A stretch of 64,000 bases of DNA from an uncultured Alphaproteobacteria bacterium (GTDB taxonomy: Bacteria > Pseudomonadota > Alphaproteobacteria > UBA6615): assembly GCA_943787445.1 (NCBI GenBank), contig CALSML010000006.1:32330-96329 (forward strand), read 5' to 3'. Within the stretch, counting starts at the first letter, position 1, and each line of letters opens with the position of its first letter. Shown piece after piece: positions 47,685 to 58,116 of this stretch. The position numbers were made by a program, and so were the translations under genes. The notes beneath the pieces were generated by a model. That model searched no databases and was not told where the DNA came from. It saw only the letters and a program-made list of their open reading frames with translations.

Positions 47685-49775
47685 ATGCGCTTTGCTGTTG
47701 ATACCGGGGGGACGTTCACGGACCTGATTGTCGAGGATGATGATCACGGCCTCCACATGTTCAAGGCTTCGACAACGCCAGATGATCCGATTCGAGGTGT
47801 GATCGACAGTCTGCAGGTTGCAGCTGATGACTTTGGCATGAGCCTTGAAGTCCTGTTGGATAAGGCAGACCTTTTTATTCATGGCACGACCCATGCGATC
47901 AACGCGATCGTGACCGGAAATACGGCCAAGACGGCATTCCTTACCACCGAAGGCCATCGGGACATTCTGGTGTTTCGGGAAGGGGGACGGATGGAGCCGT
48001 TCAATTTCACGGTGCCCTATCCACAGCCCTACATCCCGCGTGCACTTTCCTACGAAGTTCCGGGCCGAATTCTTTCCGATGCCAGCGAAATGAGTCCCCT
48101 CGACGAAGGTCGGGTGGTCGAAATTCTGGAAGACCTGAAACGCAAGGATGTCGAGGCCGTTGCCGTCTGTCTGCTCTGGTCGATCATCAATCCGGCCCAT
48201 GAAGATCGCGTGGGTGAATTGATCGCGCAGCATCTGCCTGGTGTGCCTTACACGCTGTCCCATGTTCTGAATCCGTCTTTGCGGGAATACCGGCGTGCGT
48301 CTTCGGCGGCAATTGATGCCTCGCTCAAGCCGCAGATGAGCGCATATATGGGAAATCTGACAGGACGTTTGAGCGATGCCGGATTTGGTGGGCGTGTTCT
48401 GATTGTCACTTCGCAGGGCGGTATGATGGATGCCAGTGACATCGCCGAGCAGCCAATTCACCTGATCAACTCCGGTCCGTCCATGGCACCGGTTTCCGGA
48501 CGATATTTTGCGCGCGAGGATGAAGGATCGGACACAGCGATCATCGCCGATACTGGTGGTACAACCTATGACGTCAGTTTGGTGCGCAAGGGGCGCATTC
48601 CTTGGTCCCGCGAGACTTGGATCGGTCAGCCGTATCGTGGGCATATGACCGGGTTCCCTTCGGTCGACGTTAAGTCCATCGGCGCGGGTGGTGGGTCAAT
48701 TGCCTGGGTTGATGATGGGGGTATGCTTCATGTGGGGCCGCAGAGCGCCGGTGCCGTGCCGGGACCTGCCTGTTACGGGCAGGGAGGCGATAAGCCGACC
48801 GTGACCGATGCGTCGCTGGTGCTGGGCTATCTTGATCCCGCATTTTTCCTCGGCGGCAACATGTCGCTTGATATTGATGCGGCACGGTCTGCGATCGAGC
48901 GGGAGGTCGCCACACCGATGGGGCTCAGTCTGAAGGATGCGGCGGCAGCGGTGATTTCGATCGCAACCGAGAACATGGTGCAGGCGATAGTCGATATCAC
49001 GGTCAATCAGGGGATCGATCCCCGGGACGCGATCCTGATCGGTGGTGGCGGTGCGGCCGGGATCAACTCCACGGCCATCGGGCGTCGTCTTGGCAGTGAA
49101 CGGGTGATCATCCCCGAAGTCGGCGCAGCGTTGAGTGCGGCCGGTGCCATGATGTCGGATCTGCATGCGCAATACACCCGGACATTTTTCGCGACTTCGG
49201 AGAGTTTCGATGCGGCTGGCGTCAATGCGATCCTTGATGTGCTCGAGGCACGTTGCAATCAATTCATTGACGGACCGGGCGCAGGCTCGCTCGAACAGGT
49301 CATCGAGTTCTTTGCCGAAGCACGCTATCCAGAACAGGTCTGGGAGATCGAAGTGCCGCTGGCCTCACGTCGTTTCGAAAGCGATGCGGATATAGAAGCG
49401 CTGGTGCGGGAATTTCACAAGGTTCACGAAGACATCTTCGCGATCAACGATCCGGAATCCGGTGTCGAGGTTGTTGGCTGGACGGCATCGGTGAAGTGTC
49501 GTCTGCGCGAAGGAGAAAGCGGGTCGCTGGCCAAACGTGACTTCAAGACCTTGGTGGATGGCACGCGGAAGGTCTATTTCTCGGGCCATGGCCACGTGGA
49601 CGCGACCGTGCGGCGTTTCGAAGCGATGAAGGAAGGCGAGGTTCTGTCGGGACCCGCTATCATTGAATCCCCCTTCACCACCGTGGTTGTCGATCCCGGG
49701 GCGACGGCCGAACGTCGCGCTTCGGGGAGTGTTTCGATCGTGCCGGGACAGAATGTAACGGAAGGGAGCGCGTGA
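47685..49775 (+). CDS. hyuA: Hydantoinase/oxoprolinase subunit A
   Basis: 696 residues, intact, from an ATG with a strong GGGAGGGG site. The ASKHA-fold ATP motifs are FAVDTGGTFTDLIV at the start and IADTGGTTYDVSLV near residue 290, then SIGAGGGSIAWVD and the second phosphate loop LIGGGGAAGINS. With subunit B it opens a lactam or imide ring (5-oxoproline, hydantoins) using ATP, or carboxylates ketones in related enzymes. It overlaps hyuB (TGATG). Confidence 0.9.
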   Translation: MRFAVDTGGTFTDLIVEDDDHGLHMFKASTTPDDPIRGVIDSLQVAADDFGMSLEVLLDKADLFIHGTTHAINAIVTGNTAKTAFLTTEGHRDILVFREGGRMEPFNFTVPYPQPYIPRALSYEVPGRILSDASEMSPLDEGRVVEILEDLKRKDVEAVAVCLLWSIINPAHEDRVGELIAQHLPGVPYTLSHVLNPSLREYRRASSAAIDASLKPQMSAYMGNLTGRLSDAGFGGRVLIVTSQGGMMDASDIAEQPIHLINSGPSMAPVSGRYFAREDEGSDTAIIADTGGTTYDVSLVRKGRIPWSRETWIGQPYRGHMTGFPSVDVKSIGAGGGSIAWVDDGGMLHVGPQSAGAVPGPACYGQGGDKPTVTDASLVLGYLDPAFFLGGNMSLDIDAARSAIEREVATPMGLSLKDAAAAVISIATENMVQAIVDITVNQGIDPRDAILIGGGGAAGINSTAIGRRLGSERVIIPEVGAALSAAGAMMSDLHAQYTRTFFATSESFDAAGVNAILDVLEARCNQFIDGPGAGSLEQVIEFFAEARYPEQVWEIEVPLASRRFESDADIEALVREFHKVHEDIFAINDPESGVEVVGWTASVKCRLREGESGSLAKRDFKTLVDGTRKVYFSGHGHVDATVRRFEAMKEGEVLSGPAIIESPFTTVVVDPGATAERRASGSVSIVPGQNVTEGSA

Positions 49776-51579
49776 TGTCGGAGAAAACGAGAATCGATGG
49801 CGTGCAGCTTGCGTTGCTTTCGAACCGCCTGGAAGGCATTTCCAGCAAGATGGGAAACACCCTCATGCGCACCGGTCGCTCGGGTGTTTTGAACATTGCC
49901 CGTGACTTTTCCTGCTGCATCCTAACCGGCGATGACAAGCTCGTCGCCGTCGCCGAGGCCCTGCCGATCCACGTGCTATCGGGCCCGGACATCATGGCGC
50001 AAACGATGAAGCAGTATCATCCGGACCTGAAGCGGGGGGACGCTTTTCTGCACAATTCGCCCTATCATGGATGTTCTCATGCGGCTGACCACACGATCCT
50101 GATTCCGGTGATTGATGACGATGGAGTTCATCGCTACACGGTCGCAGCAAAAGCTCACCAGGCCGATATCGGGAACTCGATTCCGACCACCTACCACGGC
50201 ACGGCGCGCGACGTTTACGAGGAAGGCGCACTGATCTTTCCCGCCGTGAAGGTGCAGGAAAACTACGAATACAACATGGACATCGTCCGGATGTGTCAGT
50301 TGCGTATCCGGGTGCCCGATCAATGGTGGGGTGATTTTCTGGCCATGATGGGGGCCGCCCGCATTGGCGAGCGGGAAATTCTCGCTCTTGGCCGGGAGGT
50401 TGGCTGGGACACACTGGAGAATTTCAACGAGCAGTGGTTTTCCTATTCCGAGGAACGCATGATCGGCGCCATTCGACAGCTTCCGGCCGGTACAGCCACT
50501 CGAACATCTACCCATGACGCAATCCCCGGTACCCCGGAGGATGGCATCACCATCAAGAGCATCGTGACCATCGATCCTGATGCGGGAAAGGTCACTGTCG
50601 ACTTGCGGGATAACCCGGATGCGCAGCCCTGTGGTCTCAACCTGTCCGAGGCCTGCGCGCGGACCTCGGCCATGGTGGGGGTCTTCAATTCCATTGACCA
50701 CTCGGTGCCGAAGAATGCGGGATCGTTCGGACGGATCGCGGTATTACTGCGCGAGAATAGCGTTTGCGGTATTCCCAAGCATCCCACCAGTTGCTCGGTC
50801 GCGACCACGAATATTGCTGACCGTGTCTCGAATCCCACGCAGGCGGCGATTGCCCAAATCGCCGACGGGTTTGGCCTCGCTGAGTGCGGTGCCATCATCC
50901 CGCCTTCCACTGGTGTAGTGTCGGGAATTGATGAAGCGCGCGGACAGCCTTTTGTGAATCAGGTGTTCCTGGGACTGACAGGCGGTGCGGGCGCGCCGGA
51001 CGCCGATTGCTGGCAGTCGATCTGTCATGTGGGCAATGGCGGGCTCTGCTATCAGGATTCGATCGAACTCGACGAGATGCGTCAGCCCATTTTCGTCAAG
51101 ACCCGCGCCTTTGCGCCCGACACGGAAGGCGCTGGGCGCTTTTGCGGCGCGCGCTCGGCCTATACGGAGTTTGGCCCCCGGACGGGCAAGCTGGATGTGG
51201 CTTATGTCAGCGACGGCGGGATCAATGGCCCGCAAGGGTGTGCGCGGCGGGCTGGGCGGTGCCAAGTGCCAGCCAGTTTCGGATCACCCGCAATGGCGAA
51301 CATGAGGACCTGCCCAATTGCGATGTGGTCAATCTCGTTCGCGGGTGAACTGATCGGCTCGCAGTCGTGCGGCGGCGGCGGATATGGGGACCCGAAAGCA
51401 CCGTGACCCGGAAATGGTCGCCCATGATGTGCGCGAGGAATATGTCAGCGTCGAACGCGCCGCGTCGGTCTATGGCGTTGTGCTGGATGCGTGCCGGCCA
51501 TGTGGACCTGGCCGCGACGAGAAGTGAAGCGCGCGGGCATGTCGGATTGATGGTCACCGCCCTGCACAACAACGATTGA
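49775..51579 (+). CDS. hyuB: Hydantoinase/oxoprolinase subunit B, copy 1 (frameshifted near the 3' end)
   Basis: About 600 residues when read to the stop at 51577-51579. The first 490 are uninterrupted (NTLMRTGRSGVLNIARDFSC, SPYHGCSHAADHTILIPVID, DQWWGDFLAMMGAARIGE). Shifts occur near 51235-51345, where DGGINGPQG continues as VRGGLGGAKC and then QFRITRNGEHEDLPNCDVVN. GELIGSQSCGGGGYGDP returns to frame, and a further shift near 51400 and another near 51497 lead to GHVDLAATRSEARGHVGLM. Subunit B carries the hydrolysis site, using the phosphorylated intermediate made by HyuA. Start at 49775, overlapping the hyuA stop. Confidence 0.87.
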
Positions 51580-53310
51580 GGCCGACGCGCTGGACGGCGT
51601 TCAGCTCGCCCTGCTGTCGAACCGGCTCGATGGGATCGTGCGCAAAATGGCCAACACGCTGCTGCGCACCGGCCGTTCGGGCGTTCTCAACACGGCCCGT
51701 GATTTTTCCTGCTGTATCGTGACTGCAGACCATCAGCTGCTGACCGCGACCGAGAGCCTGCCCATCCATGTCCTGTCCGGCCCGGACATCATGGCGCGCT
51801 CCATGGCGGAGTTTCATCCTGATTTTTGCGCCGGGGATGCCTATCTCCACAACTCGCCTTATCACGGCTGTTCGCATCCGGCGGACCACACCATCCTCGT
51901 GCCGGTGATGGACGACGTGGCGGCCGCCATCGGTTCACCGTCGAAGCGAAAGCCCATCAGGCGGATATCGGCAACTCGATCCCGACGACCTATCACGCGC
52001 GCGCGCCGTGATGTTGTACGAAGAAGGCGCGCTGATCTTCCCGGCTGTGAAGGTTCAGAAGGACTACGAGAACATCGAGGACATCGTGCGCATGTGCCAG
52101 CTGCGCATCCGGGTGCCTGACCAGTGGTGGGGCGACTATCTGGCGATGGTCGGGGCTGCCCGCATCGGCGAGACGGGAGTTGATCGGGCTGGGCGAGGAT
52201 GTCGGCTGGGACCAGCTCGAATCCTTCGCGACCAAGATTCTTTCGACTACTCCGAATCCCGGATGGAGGCCGCCTCTGCGGGCGCTTCCTGCTGGTGCAG
52301 CAAGCCACTCCAGCACCCATGATCCGATCCCGGGCACGCCCGAAGAGGGCGTGAAGATCAACGTCTCGGTGACCGTCGACCCGGACGCGGCGATGGTGAG
52401 ATGTGGATTTGCGGGACAATCCGGACACCATGCCCTGCGGTCTGAACCTGTCGGAAGCCTGTTCGCGCACGGCCGCGATGGTCGGCGTGTTCAACTCCAT
52501 CGACCACACCGTGCCGAAGAATGCCGGCTCGTTTCGGCGCATTTCCGTGCAGCTGCGTGAAAACTGCGTGGTCGGTATTCCCATGCTCATCCGACCAGTT
52601 GCTCGGCCGCGACGACCAATGTGGCCGACCGGGTTTCCAATTCGGTACAGGCGTCGATGGCGAAGATTTCGGAATCGATCGGGCTCGCCGAGTGTGGCGC
52701 GTCCAGTCCGCCGGCCGCGGCCGTGGTCTCCGGCATCAATCCGGAAACCGGCAAGCCCTATATCAACCAAGTGTTTTCTGGGCCGAACATGCGGCGCGGC
52801 CAGCGCATCACACAGATGCCTGGTGGACGGTCGGCCATGTGGGCAATGCGGGCATGTGTTTCCTGGATTCGGTCGAGCTGGATGAATTGCGGATGCCGAT
52901 CTATGTGCACGCGCGGGGATTTCTTCCCGGACACCGAGGGCGCCGGTCGGACCTGTGGTGCGCCGCAGGCCTTTCGCCCGCTACGGCCCCCGGGCCGGCT
53001 CCATGTCGCTGATTTACAATTCGGATGGCTCGATCAACGGTCCCAAAGGTGTGCGCGGTGGTCTGGGGGCGGCGAATGCCGGGCAGCACAAGATCTTTGT
53101 GCCGATGGCGGGCAGGAAGACGTGCCCCGGGTGGGGCAGGTCTTCCTGGATGCCGGTGAACTGATCGAGTCCCGATCCTGCGGCGGCGGCGGGTTCGGGC
53201 CACCTGCCGAGCGCGACCCCGAGCGGGTTCGGGTGCAGGTCTCCGAGGGGTTCCTGTCTATCCGAGAGCGCGCCCGTGACGTCTATCGCGTGTCGTCATT
53301 CAGCGGATGA
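51575..53310 (+). CDS. Hydantoinase/oxoprolinase subunit B, copy 2 (heavily frameshifted)
   Basis: A second HyuB follows directly: ALDGVQLALLSNRLDGIVRK, NTLLRTGRSGVLNTARDFSC and PIHVLSGPDIMA closely track copy 1, and later pieces (VEAKAHQADIGNSIPTTYH, DQWWGDYLAMVGAARIGE, GINPETGKPYINQVF, GELIESRSCGGGGFG) continue through changing frames to a stop at 53310. At least eight shifts are needed. The start is unclear: no ATG stands at the homologous place, only ATT at 51575 overlapping the stop of copy 1. The tail (RVQVSEGFLSIRERARDVY) differs from copy 1, so it is not an assembly copy of the same gene. Confidence 0.72.
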
Positions 53311-53367
53311 TGGCGCGCTCGCGACCGATGAAACATCGAACGTTTGCGCGCGGCTGCGGAGTAGCCC

Positions 53368-54535
53368 ATGACAGGCATTCCCGTTTCCGGACATTGCGAT
53401 CCGCTATTCGCCGATCATCGAAGCGGCCTTCCGGCACAACATGGATCATGGCGACCCGGTCTGCGGCGACGAGCTCGGGGCGTGTGTGTCTGTCGTGATC
53501 GACGGCGAGGTGGTTGTCGATCTCTGGGGTGGGTATCGGGATGCGGCGCGCACCCAGATCTCTGGGAGACGCGACACCACGGCCTTGCATGATGTCCGTG
53601 ACCAAAGCCTGCTCCGCTGTCGCATTGCTGACGTTGGTGGACCAGGGCGCCGTCGATATGACGGAGAAGGTTGCGACCTACTGGCCGGCGTTCTCGGGTG
53701 ACGGCAAGGAAGACATGACGGTTCGCACGCTCATCTCCCATCAATCCGGCGTGATCTATGCCGATGCGGCGCCTGCCGGTTCCCTGTGGGACGGTCATTC
53801 CGTGGAGGCGGCGCTGGAGGCGGCGGCCCCGGAATGGGAGCCGGGCACGGGCGGGGCGTACCACTCGTTCACCTACGGTCCCTTTGCTCAATGGCCTGAT
53901 CCGGCACGCGGATGGCCGCGATGTGGGGACCCTCTGGCGGGAGAATGTTGCGCAGCCATTTCGGCATCGATTTCGGGATCGGGCTGACCGCATCACGAGG
54001 CCGCCCGGCGTGCCGAATTCGTCGAAACTCCGGGCACACCGTCGCGCGACGGCATCAAGGGCGAGGCGGATTCCCCGCTTGCTGCGCGCCTGGAACCCCA
54101 TGCCAGAAGCCGAGGACTTCAACTCCGACGACTGGGTCTACAACCAGTACGCATCGGCCAATGGCCACGGCAACGCCCGTGCGATTCGCCCGCCTGTTAT
54201 GGTGGGCTTGGCCAATGGCGGCGTCATCGGCGGCAAGCGCCTCTTGTCCGAGGACCTCATCGCGGATGCGACCAGCGAGAACATTGGGATGATCTGGACC
54301 GGATGACCAACCGGCCGTTCCGATTTCGGTTGCGGGTTCATGCTGTCCTGCCCGCCGTTTCCGTTTGGCGGTCATCGCGGCCAATTTCGGGCATACGGGA
54401 ATTGGTGGCGCGATCGGGTTTGGCGACCCGGCCCGCAAGATCGGGTTCAGTTATTGCGGCAATCGGATGGCGCCGATCGCCGATACCGGACCCTTCGCGG
54501 GTCCACTCATCGAAGCTTTATATGCTGCAGTTTAG
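53368..54535 (+). CDS. Serine beta-lactamase-fold hydrolase / esterase (EstB-like, frameshifted)
   Basis: About 385 residues over several frames: ACVSVVIDGEVVVDLWGGYR, then MMSVTKACSAVALLTLVDQG with the SxxK catalytic motif, VRTLISHQSGVIY, EWEPGTGGAYHSFTYG with the Tyr of the second motif, and near the end GHTGIGGAIGFGDP with an HxG motif. This is the class C beta-lactamase / EstB esterase family, acting on esters or amides. It starts at an ATG at 53368 and ends at TAG 54533-54535, just before the SDR pair. At least five shifts lie near 53395, 53560, 53890, 53985 and 54320. Confidence 0.75.
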
Positions 54536-54546
54536 GGAGAGTTGAG

Positions 54547-55315
54547 ATGCGCTTTGAGAACAAGGTCGCACTGATCACGGGCGGTTCGTCAGGTATCGGC
54601 GCAGAGGTTTGTGTTCGGTTTCGCCGAAGAGGGGGCCAGGGTTGCGGTGGTCGCCAGTTCTTCGCTGGACAAGGCGCAGGTGACTGCGGGCCGCTGTGGC
54701 GGCAATGCCAAGGCCTTTGTACCTGTGATGTCAGCGACGTTCGCACAGGTCGAAACCCTGGTGGCTGATGTGATCGCCGAGTTCGGGCGTATCGACATTC
54801 TTGTGAACGCAGCTGGAGTGTGTTCTACCCGACCCGCATCGGCGAGACGGATGAGGAGATGTTCGATGTCATGAGTGACACCAATCTCAAGGGGTGTTTC
54901 TTCGTTTGCAACGCGGTCGCTCCGCACATGATCGCGGGCGGTGGCGGCAAGATCGTCAATCTGGGCTCCGCCGCGGGCACTGCGGGCCGTAGCAATTACA
55001 TTGTCTATTCAGCGGTGAAGGCCGGCTGTCATCAATATGACCCGCTCGCTCGCCGCCGCACTGGCGCCGCACGACATCAACGTCAATTGTCTGGCGCCAG
55101 GCAACACGGCGACGTCGATGAACGAAAATGTGCGGACCGAGCCGGAATATGCGGAGATCTTCCAGACCATCAAGGACAAGACGCTCAGCAACCGGCCCAT
55201 TTGCCGATCCACGCGAGATGGCCGGGGCAATGTCCTGTTTCTGAGTTCGGACGACGCCAGCGCTGCCCATGGCGCCTTGCTGCTCATGGATGAAGGCGTT
55301 TCGGCCGGATACTAG
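54547..55315 (+). CDS. SDR-family oxidoreductase (tandem copy 1, frameshifted)
   Basis: About 255 residues. MRFENKVALITGGSSGIGAE opens in one frame and continues as VRFAEEGARVAVVASSSLDK, then GRIDILVNAAGV, FYPTRIGETDEEMFDVMSD, NLGSAAGTAGRSNYIVYSAV with the YxxxK site, and VNCLAPGNTATSMNENVRTE. Shifts occur near 54612, 54725, 54822, 55032 and 55200. The same order of motifs is found intact in the next gene, its tandem paralogue. Likely NAD(P)-dependent alcohol or ketone conversion. Confidence 0.78.
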
Positions 55316-55347
55316 GCCACGTTCGATTATCAAAAGGGAGAGAGACG

Positions 55348-56121
55348 ATGGAATTGCGAAACAAAGTGGCACTCATCAGCGGTGGGTCCTCGGGGATCGG
55401 CGAGGCCATCGCCCAGAAGTTTGCAGCCGAAGGTGCGACCTGCGCGATCATCGCCAGCTCGAACATCCGCAAGGCCAACAAGGTCGCCAAGGGCATCAAG
55501 CGCAAGTCGAAGGGCTATGTGTGCAACGTCACCAAGCCGAACGAGGTGCGGGCCACCGTCGACAAGGTTCTCAAGAACCACGGCAAGATCGACATTCTGG
55601 TCAACGCCGCCGGCGTTTTCTATCCGACGCCCACCGGGGAGACCAAGCCGGTGGACATGAACCGGATGGTCGATATCAACCTGAAGGGGACTTGGAATAT
55701 GGCGAATGCCGTGGTGCCCCATATGGTTGGTCGAAAGCGTGGCAACATCATCAACATGGCGTCTGTGGCTGGTGTGGTCGCATTACCGTCTTATGCAATG
55801 TACTGCGCCACCAAGGCCGGCATCGTGATGATGACCAAGGCAATGGCAGTTGAACTGTCCCGCTCGGGCATTCATGTAAACTCGATTTCCCCAGGCAACA
55901 CCGAGAGCCCGATGAATGCAGATATTCGCACAGATCCAGAGCTTAAGCCGGTGCTTGAGTTCATGGACATGCTGACCCCGTCGGGCCGGACCTATTCGAA
56001 ACCCGAAGACATCGCAAACGCTGCACTTTTTCTGGCGTCTCCGACAACGGGGAAAGCGGTTTATGGCGCGAACTTCGTCGTCGATGAAGGTTTCGCAGCA
56101 GGACTGTTCATCGCTAGCTAG
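55348..56121 (+). CDS. SDR-family oxidoreductase (tandem copy 2)
   Basis: 257 residues, intact. SGGSSGIGEAIAQKFAAEGA, GKIDILVNAAGVFYPTPTGE, INMASVAGVVALPSYAMYCA then TKAG (Tyr-Lys), HVNSISPGNTESPMNADIRT. It shares the FYPT-x-x-GET stretch and the PGNT...MN motif with copy 1, so the two arose by duplication. It lies 32 bases after copy 1, with GGGAGAGA before the ATG, and its stop overlaps the convergent GFA gene by four bases. Confidence 0.87.
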   Translation: MELRNKVALISGGSSGIGEAIAQKFAAEGATCAIIASSNIRKANKVAKGIKRKSKGYVCNVTKPNEVRATVDKVLKNHGKIDILVNAAGVFYPTPTGETKPVDMNRMVDINLKGTWNMANAVVPHMVGRKRGNIINMASVAGVVALPSYAMYCATKAGIVMMTKAMAVELSRSGIHVNSISPGNTESPMNADIRTDPELKPVLEFMDMLTPSGRTYSKPEDIANAALFLASPTTGKAVYGANFVVDEGFAAGLFIAS

Positions 56122-56548
56122 AGACTGGAATCGTCCTCACCCATGGGAGGCAACTGGTCGAATTTAGGCAGGTCTGGTTGCAGATGTGCCCAGGGCTGGG
56201 CACTACAGACATAAACTTCGATCTCCGGCTTCACCCAACTCGGGTCATCGAGAGTCACAGCATTAAAGGCAGTGCACCGAAACCTTCGCTGATGCCGTAC
56301 ACATAGCTGCCACAGGTTGGACAATGGTGTCGGTGGACGGGTATCCCGAGATCAGAAGCGAGCGTGTGCACCATGGTGGAACCGGTAATCTCGGTGGTGC
56401 CCTGTGGGACTGCAACGGCAGTGGTAAAAGCCGCGCCGCTGGCCATTTGGCAATGGGTGCAATGGCAGTTGAATGTGATGGAAGGGGCGACACTGCTTGA
56501 ATAGCGCACAGCGCCGCACTGGCAACCGCCTTCAATCTTGTTGCTCAT
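56118..56548 (-). CDS. GFA / CENP-V family zinc protein (one frameshift)
   Basis: About 142 residues. The zinc ligands are present: GGCQCGAVRY, NCHCTHCQMASGAAF and HHCPTCGSYVYG. The frame breaks near 56265 after SEGFGAL and resumes as NAVTLDDPSWVKPEIEVYV and DLPKFDQLPPM, the normal family ending. The family is named for glutathione-dependent formaldehyde-activating enzyme, although that activity is doubtful for most members. It follows the DUF899 gene by 22 bases. Confidence 0.82.
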
Positions 56549-56570
56549 GATGTTTCTCCCGTTTGATAGA

Positions 56571-57266
56571 TCAGTCGTAGGTTGTTCTTGGAAACCAATC
56601 ACCGCGGCCATCAGGAGTCAGATCAAAGACGTTCCACAACGGCCAGATTGAATCGGCGTGGCGGGGATGCATGCCCTCAGGCCAGGGCGCGAAAACCATC
56701 TCTGACGCCCAACTGTGGAAAATACCGTCATTGGTTCTCCGAAACACGTTGATCACTGGCGTCTGGGAGTTGTCTTTGGTTTCGGCATTGTAGTCGGAAT
56801 TGTAAGTCGTTTGACCTGTGGAAAGCAGGCGAAGGTTCCGCCAGCCACGTGTTTGGCCCCACGCTCGAAATTCATTGATTGGCGCTTTGGCAAAGACCGC
56901 AAAATTCATGCGGTCACGGATATGTGTTGCCATTCCGTCCAGTCCATCGATCAGGGATGTGCAGGCTGGGCAGGGATTGGCGTTGGGGGCGAACATGAAG
57001 GAATAGACAACAAGCGTGTTTTTACCCTGCGCAAACAGTTCGGAGAATTTTGTTTGCCTCGCTTGGCCCGCAATCGAAAGGTCATGTGACCCTTCAGTCA
57101 GGACGTAGTCTTCCTTCAGTGCGCCGCCGAGAGGGAGTGCGCGGCGTTTAGCGGCCACCTCCTCTATCTGGCTGCGAAGCTCCATTTCCGCAGCCAGCAG
57201 ATTATCGCGTGCCACGCGATAGTTTTGAGGTTCGTTCGGAAACAGTGTGTCGTGGTATTCGCCCAT
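56571..57266 (-). CDS. DUF899 family thioredoxin-like protein
   Basis: 231 residues, intact. The thioredoxin-like domain has FMFAPNANPCPACTSLIDGL with a CxxC pair and the ending SIWPLWNVFDLTPDGRGDW that marks DUF899. Function unknown; a redox or detoxification role is inferred from the fold. It is probably co-transcribed with the GFA gene that follows. The ATG at 57266 is preceded by an A/T-rich stretch (TTAACCATTAAGTTAAC) that could hold the promoter. Confidence 0.83.
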   Translation of the reverse strand: MGEYHDTLFPNEPQNYRVARDNLLAAEMELRSQIEEVAAKRRALPLGGALKEDYVLTEGSHDLSIAGQARQTKFSELFAQGKNTLVVYSFMFAPNANPCPACTSLIDGLDGMATHIRDRMNFAVFAKAPINEFRAWGQTRGWRNLRLLSTGQTTYNSDYNAETKDNSQTPVINVFRRTNDGIFHSWASEMVFAPWPEGMHPRHADSIWPLWNVFDLTPDGRGDWFPRTTYD

Positions 57267-57341
57267 TACTAGCCGCGCTTTATTTAACCATTAAGTTAAC
57301 TATAGGGCGGTGAATTGAAGACGGCAACGCGTAAGTCCGTA

Positions 57342-58098
57342 CTAGAACGAATTCCGCATCACGATGTAGAGACCAAGGAGCAAGAGCGAGAGCAGTAAAA
57401 CCAGACGAAATCGGGCTTCCGATATGCGTTGGCGTACTTTTGCACCGATGTAGTAGCCCACCAAAGCCGGGATTGTGAACAGGACCGACGAGACCGCGAG
57501 TTCCTTGTTGAGCAGACCTTTCTGTTGGAAGGCGAGCGTGATTGCGAAGGTCGCAGTCAGGAACAGAAGGCCCATGGCCTGCACAAGCATGTCCCGTTTT
57601 AGTCCGAGAGATTGCAGATAAGGCACGCCGGGGATTACATCCGAGCCTGTCATTCCAGCGGCCACACCGTTGATTCCGCCAAACACTGGAGACATCCAGT
57701 GTTCATGTCGTGCTCGGAGCGGGAATTTGAGGTGCCAGCAGCGCATAGCTGGCGAACAGTGCGAGAAGGACCCCAAGGCCGATGGTGAGTAGTCTTGTGT
57801 CGGCCACCACCAAAATCTCTGCGCCTATCCAAACACCCAGACAGCAGGCGAGAAGCAGTGTCCAGATGCGGCGAATTGTATGCAGGAGCTCGGGCTCACC
57901 GAAAACCTGCCATGCATTGGCAGCGATCCCGGGGACGATCAGCAGGGCGATTGCCACCGGCAATTCAACCACTGTCGCCATCAGACCGAGGGTAATGGCT
58001 TTCATCCCGATCCCCACGGTCCCTTTGACGAGCCCGCCGAGAAAGAACGCGAAGAACGCGAATCCAAACTGGAATGCTGTCAGCTCAACGAGCGGCAT
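57342..58098 (-). CDS. TauE/SafE-family membrane transporter (one frameshift)
   Basis: About 250 residues with eight hydrophobic segments once a shift near 57715 is bridged. The first half has FFLGGLVKGTVGIGMKAITL and the second half GINGVAAGMTGSDVIPGVPY, the two family repeats. The piece between PAPS and MSPVFGGING is where the frames disagree. Probably an organic-anion or sulfite exporter. It is the second TauE-type gene in the window and not closely similar to the one at 24.1 kb. Confidence 0.8.
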
Positions 58099-58116
58099 GA
58101 TCTGGTGCTCCGGCGG

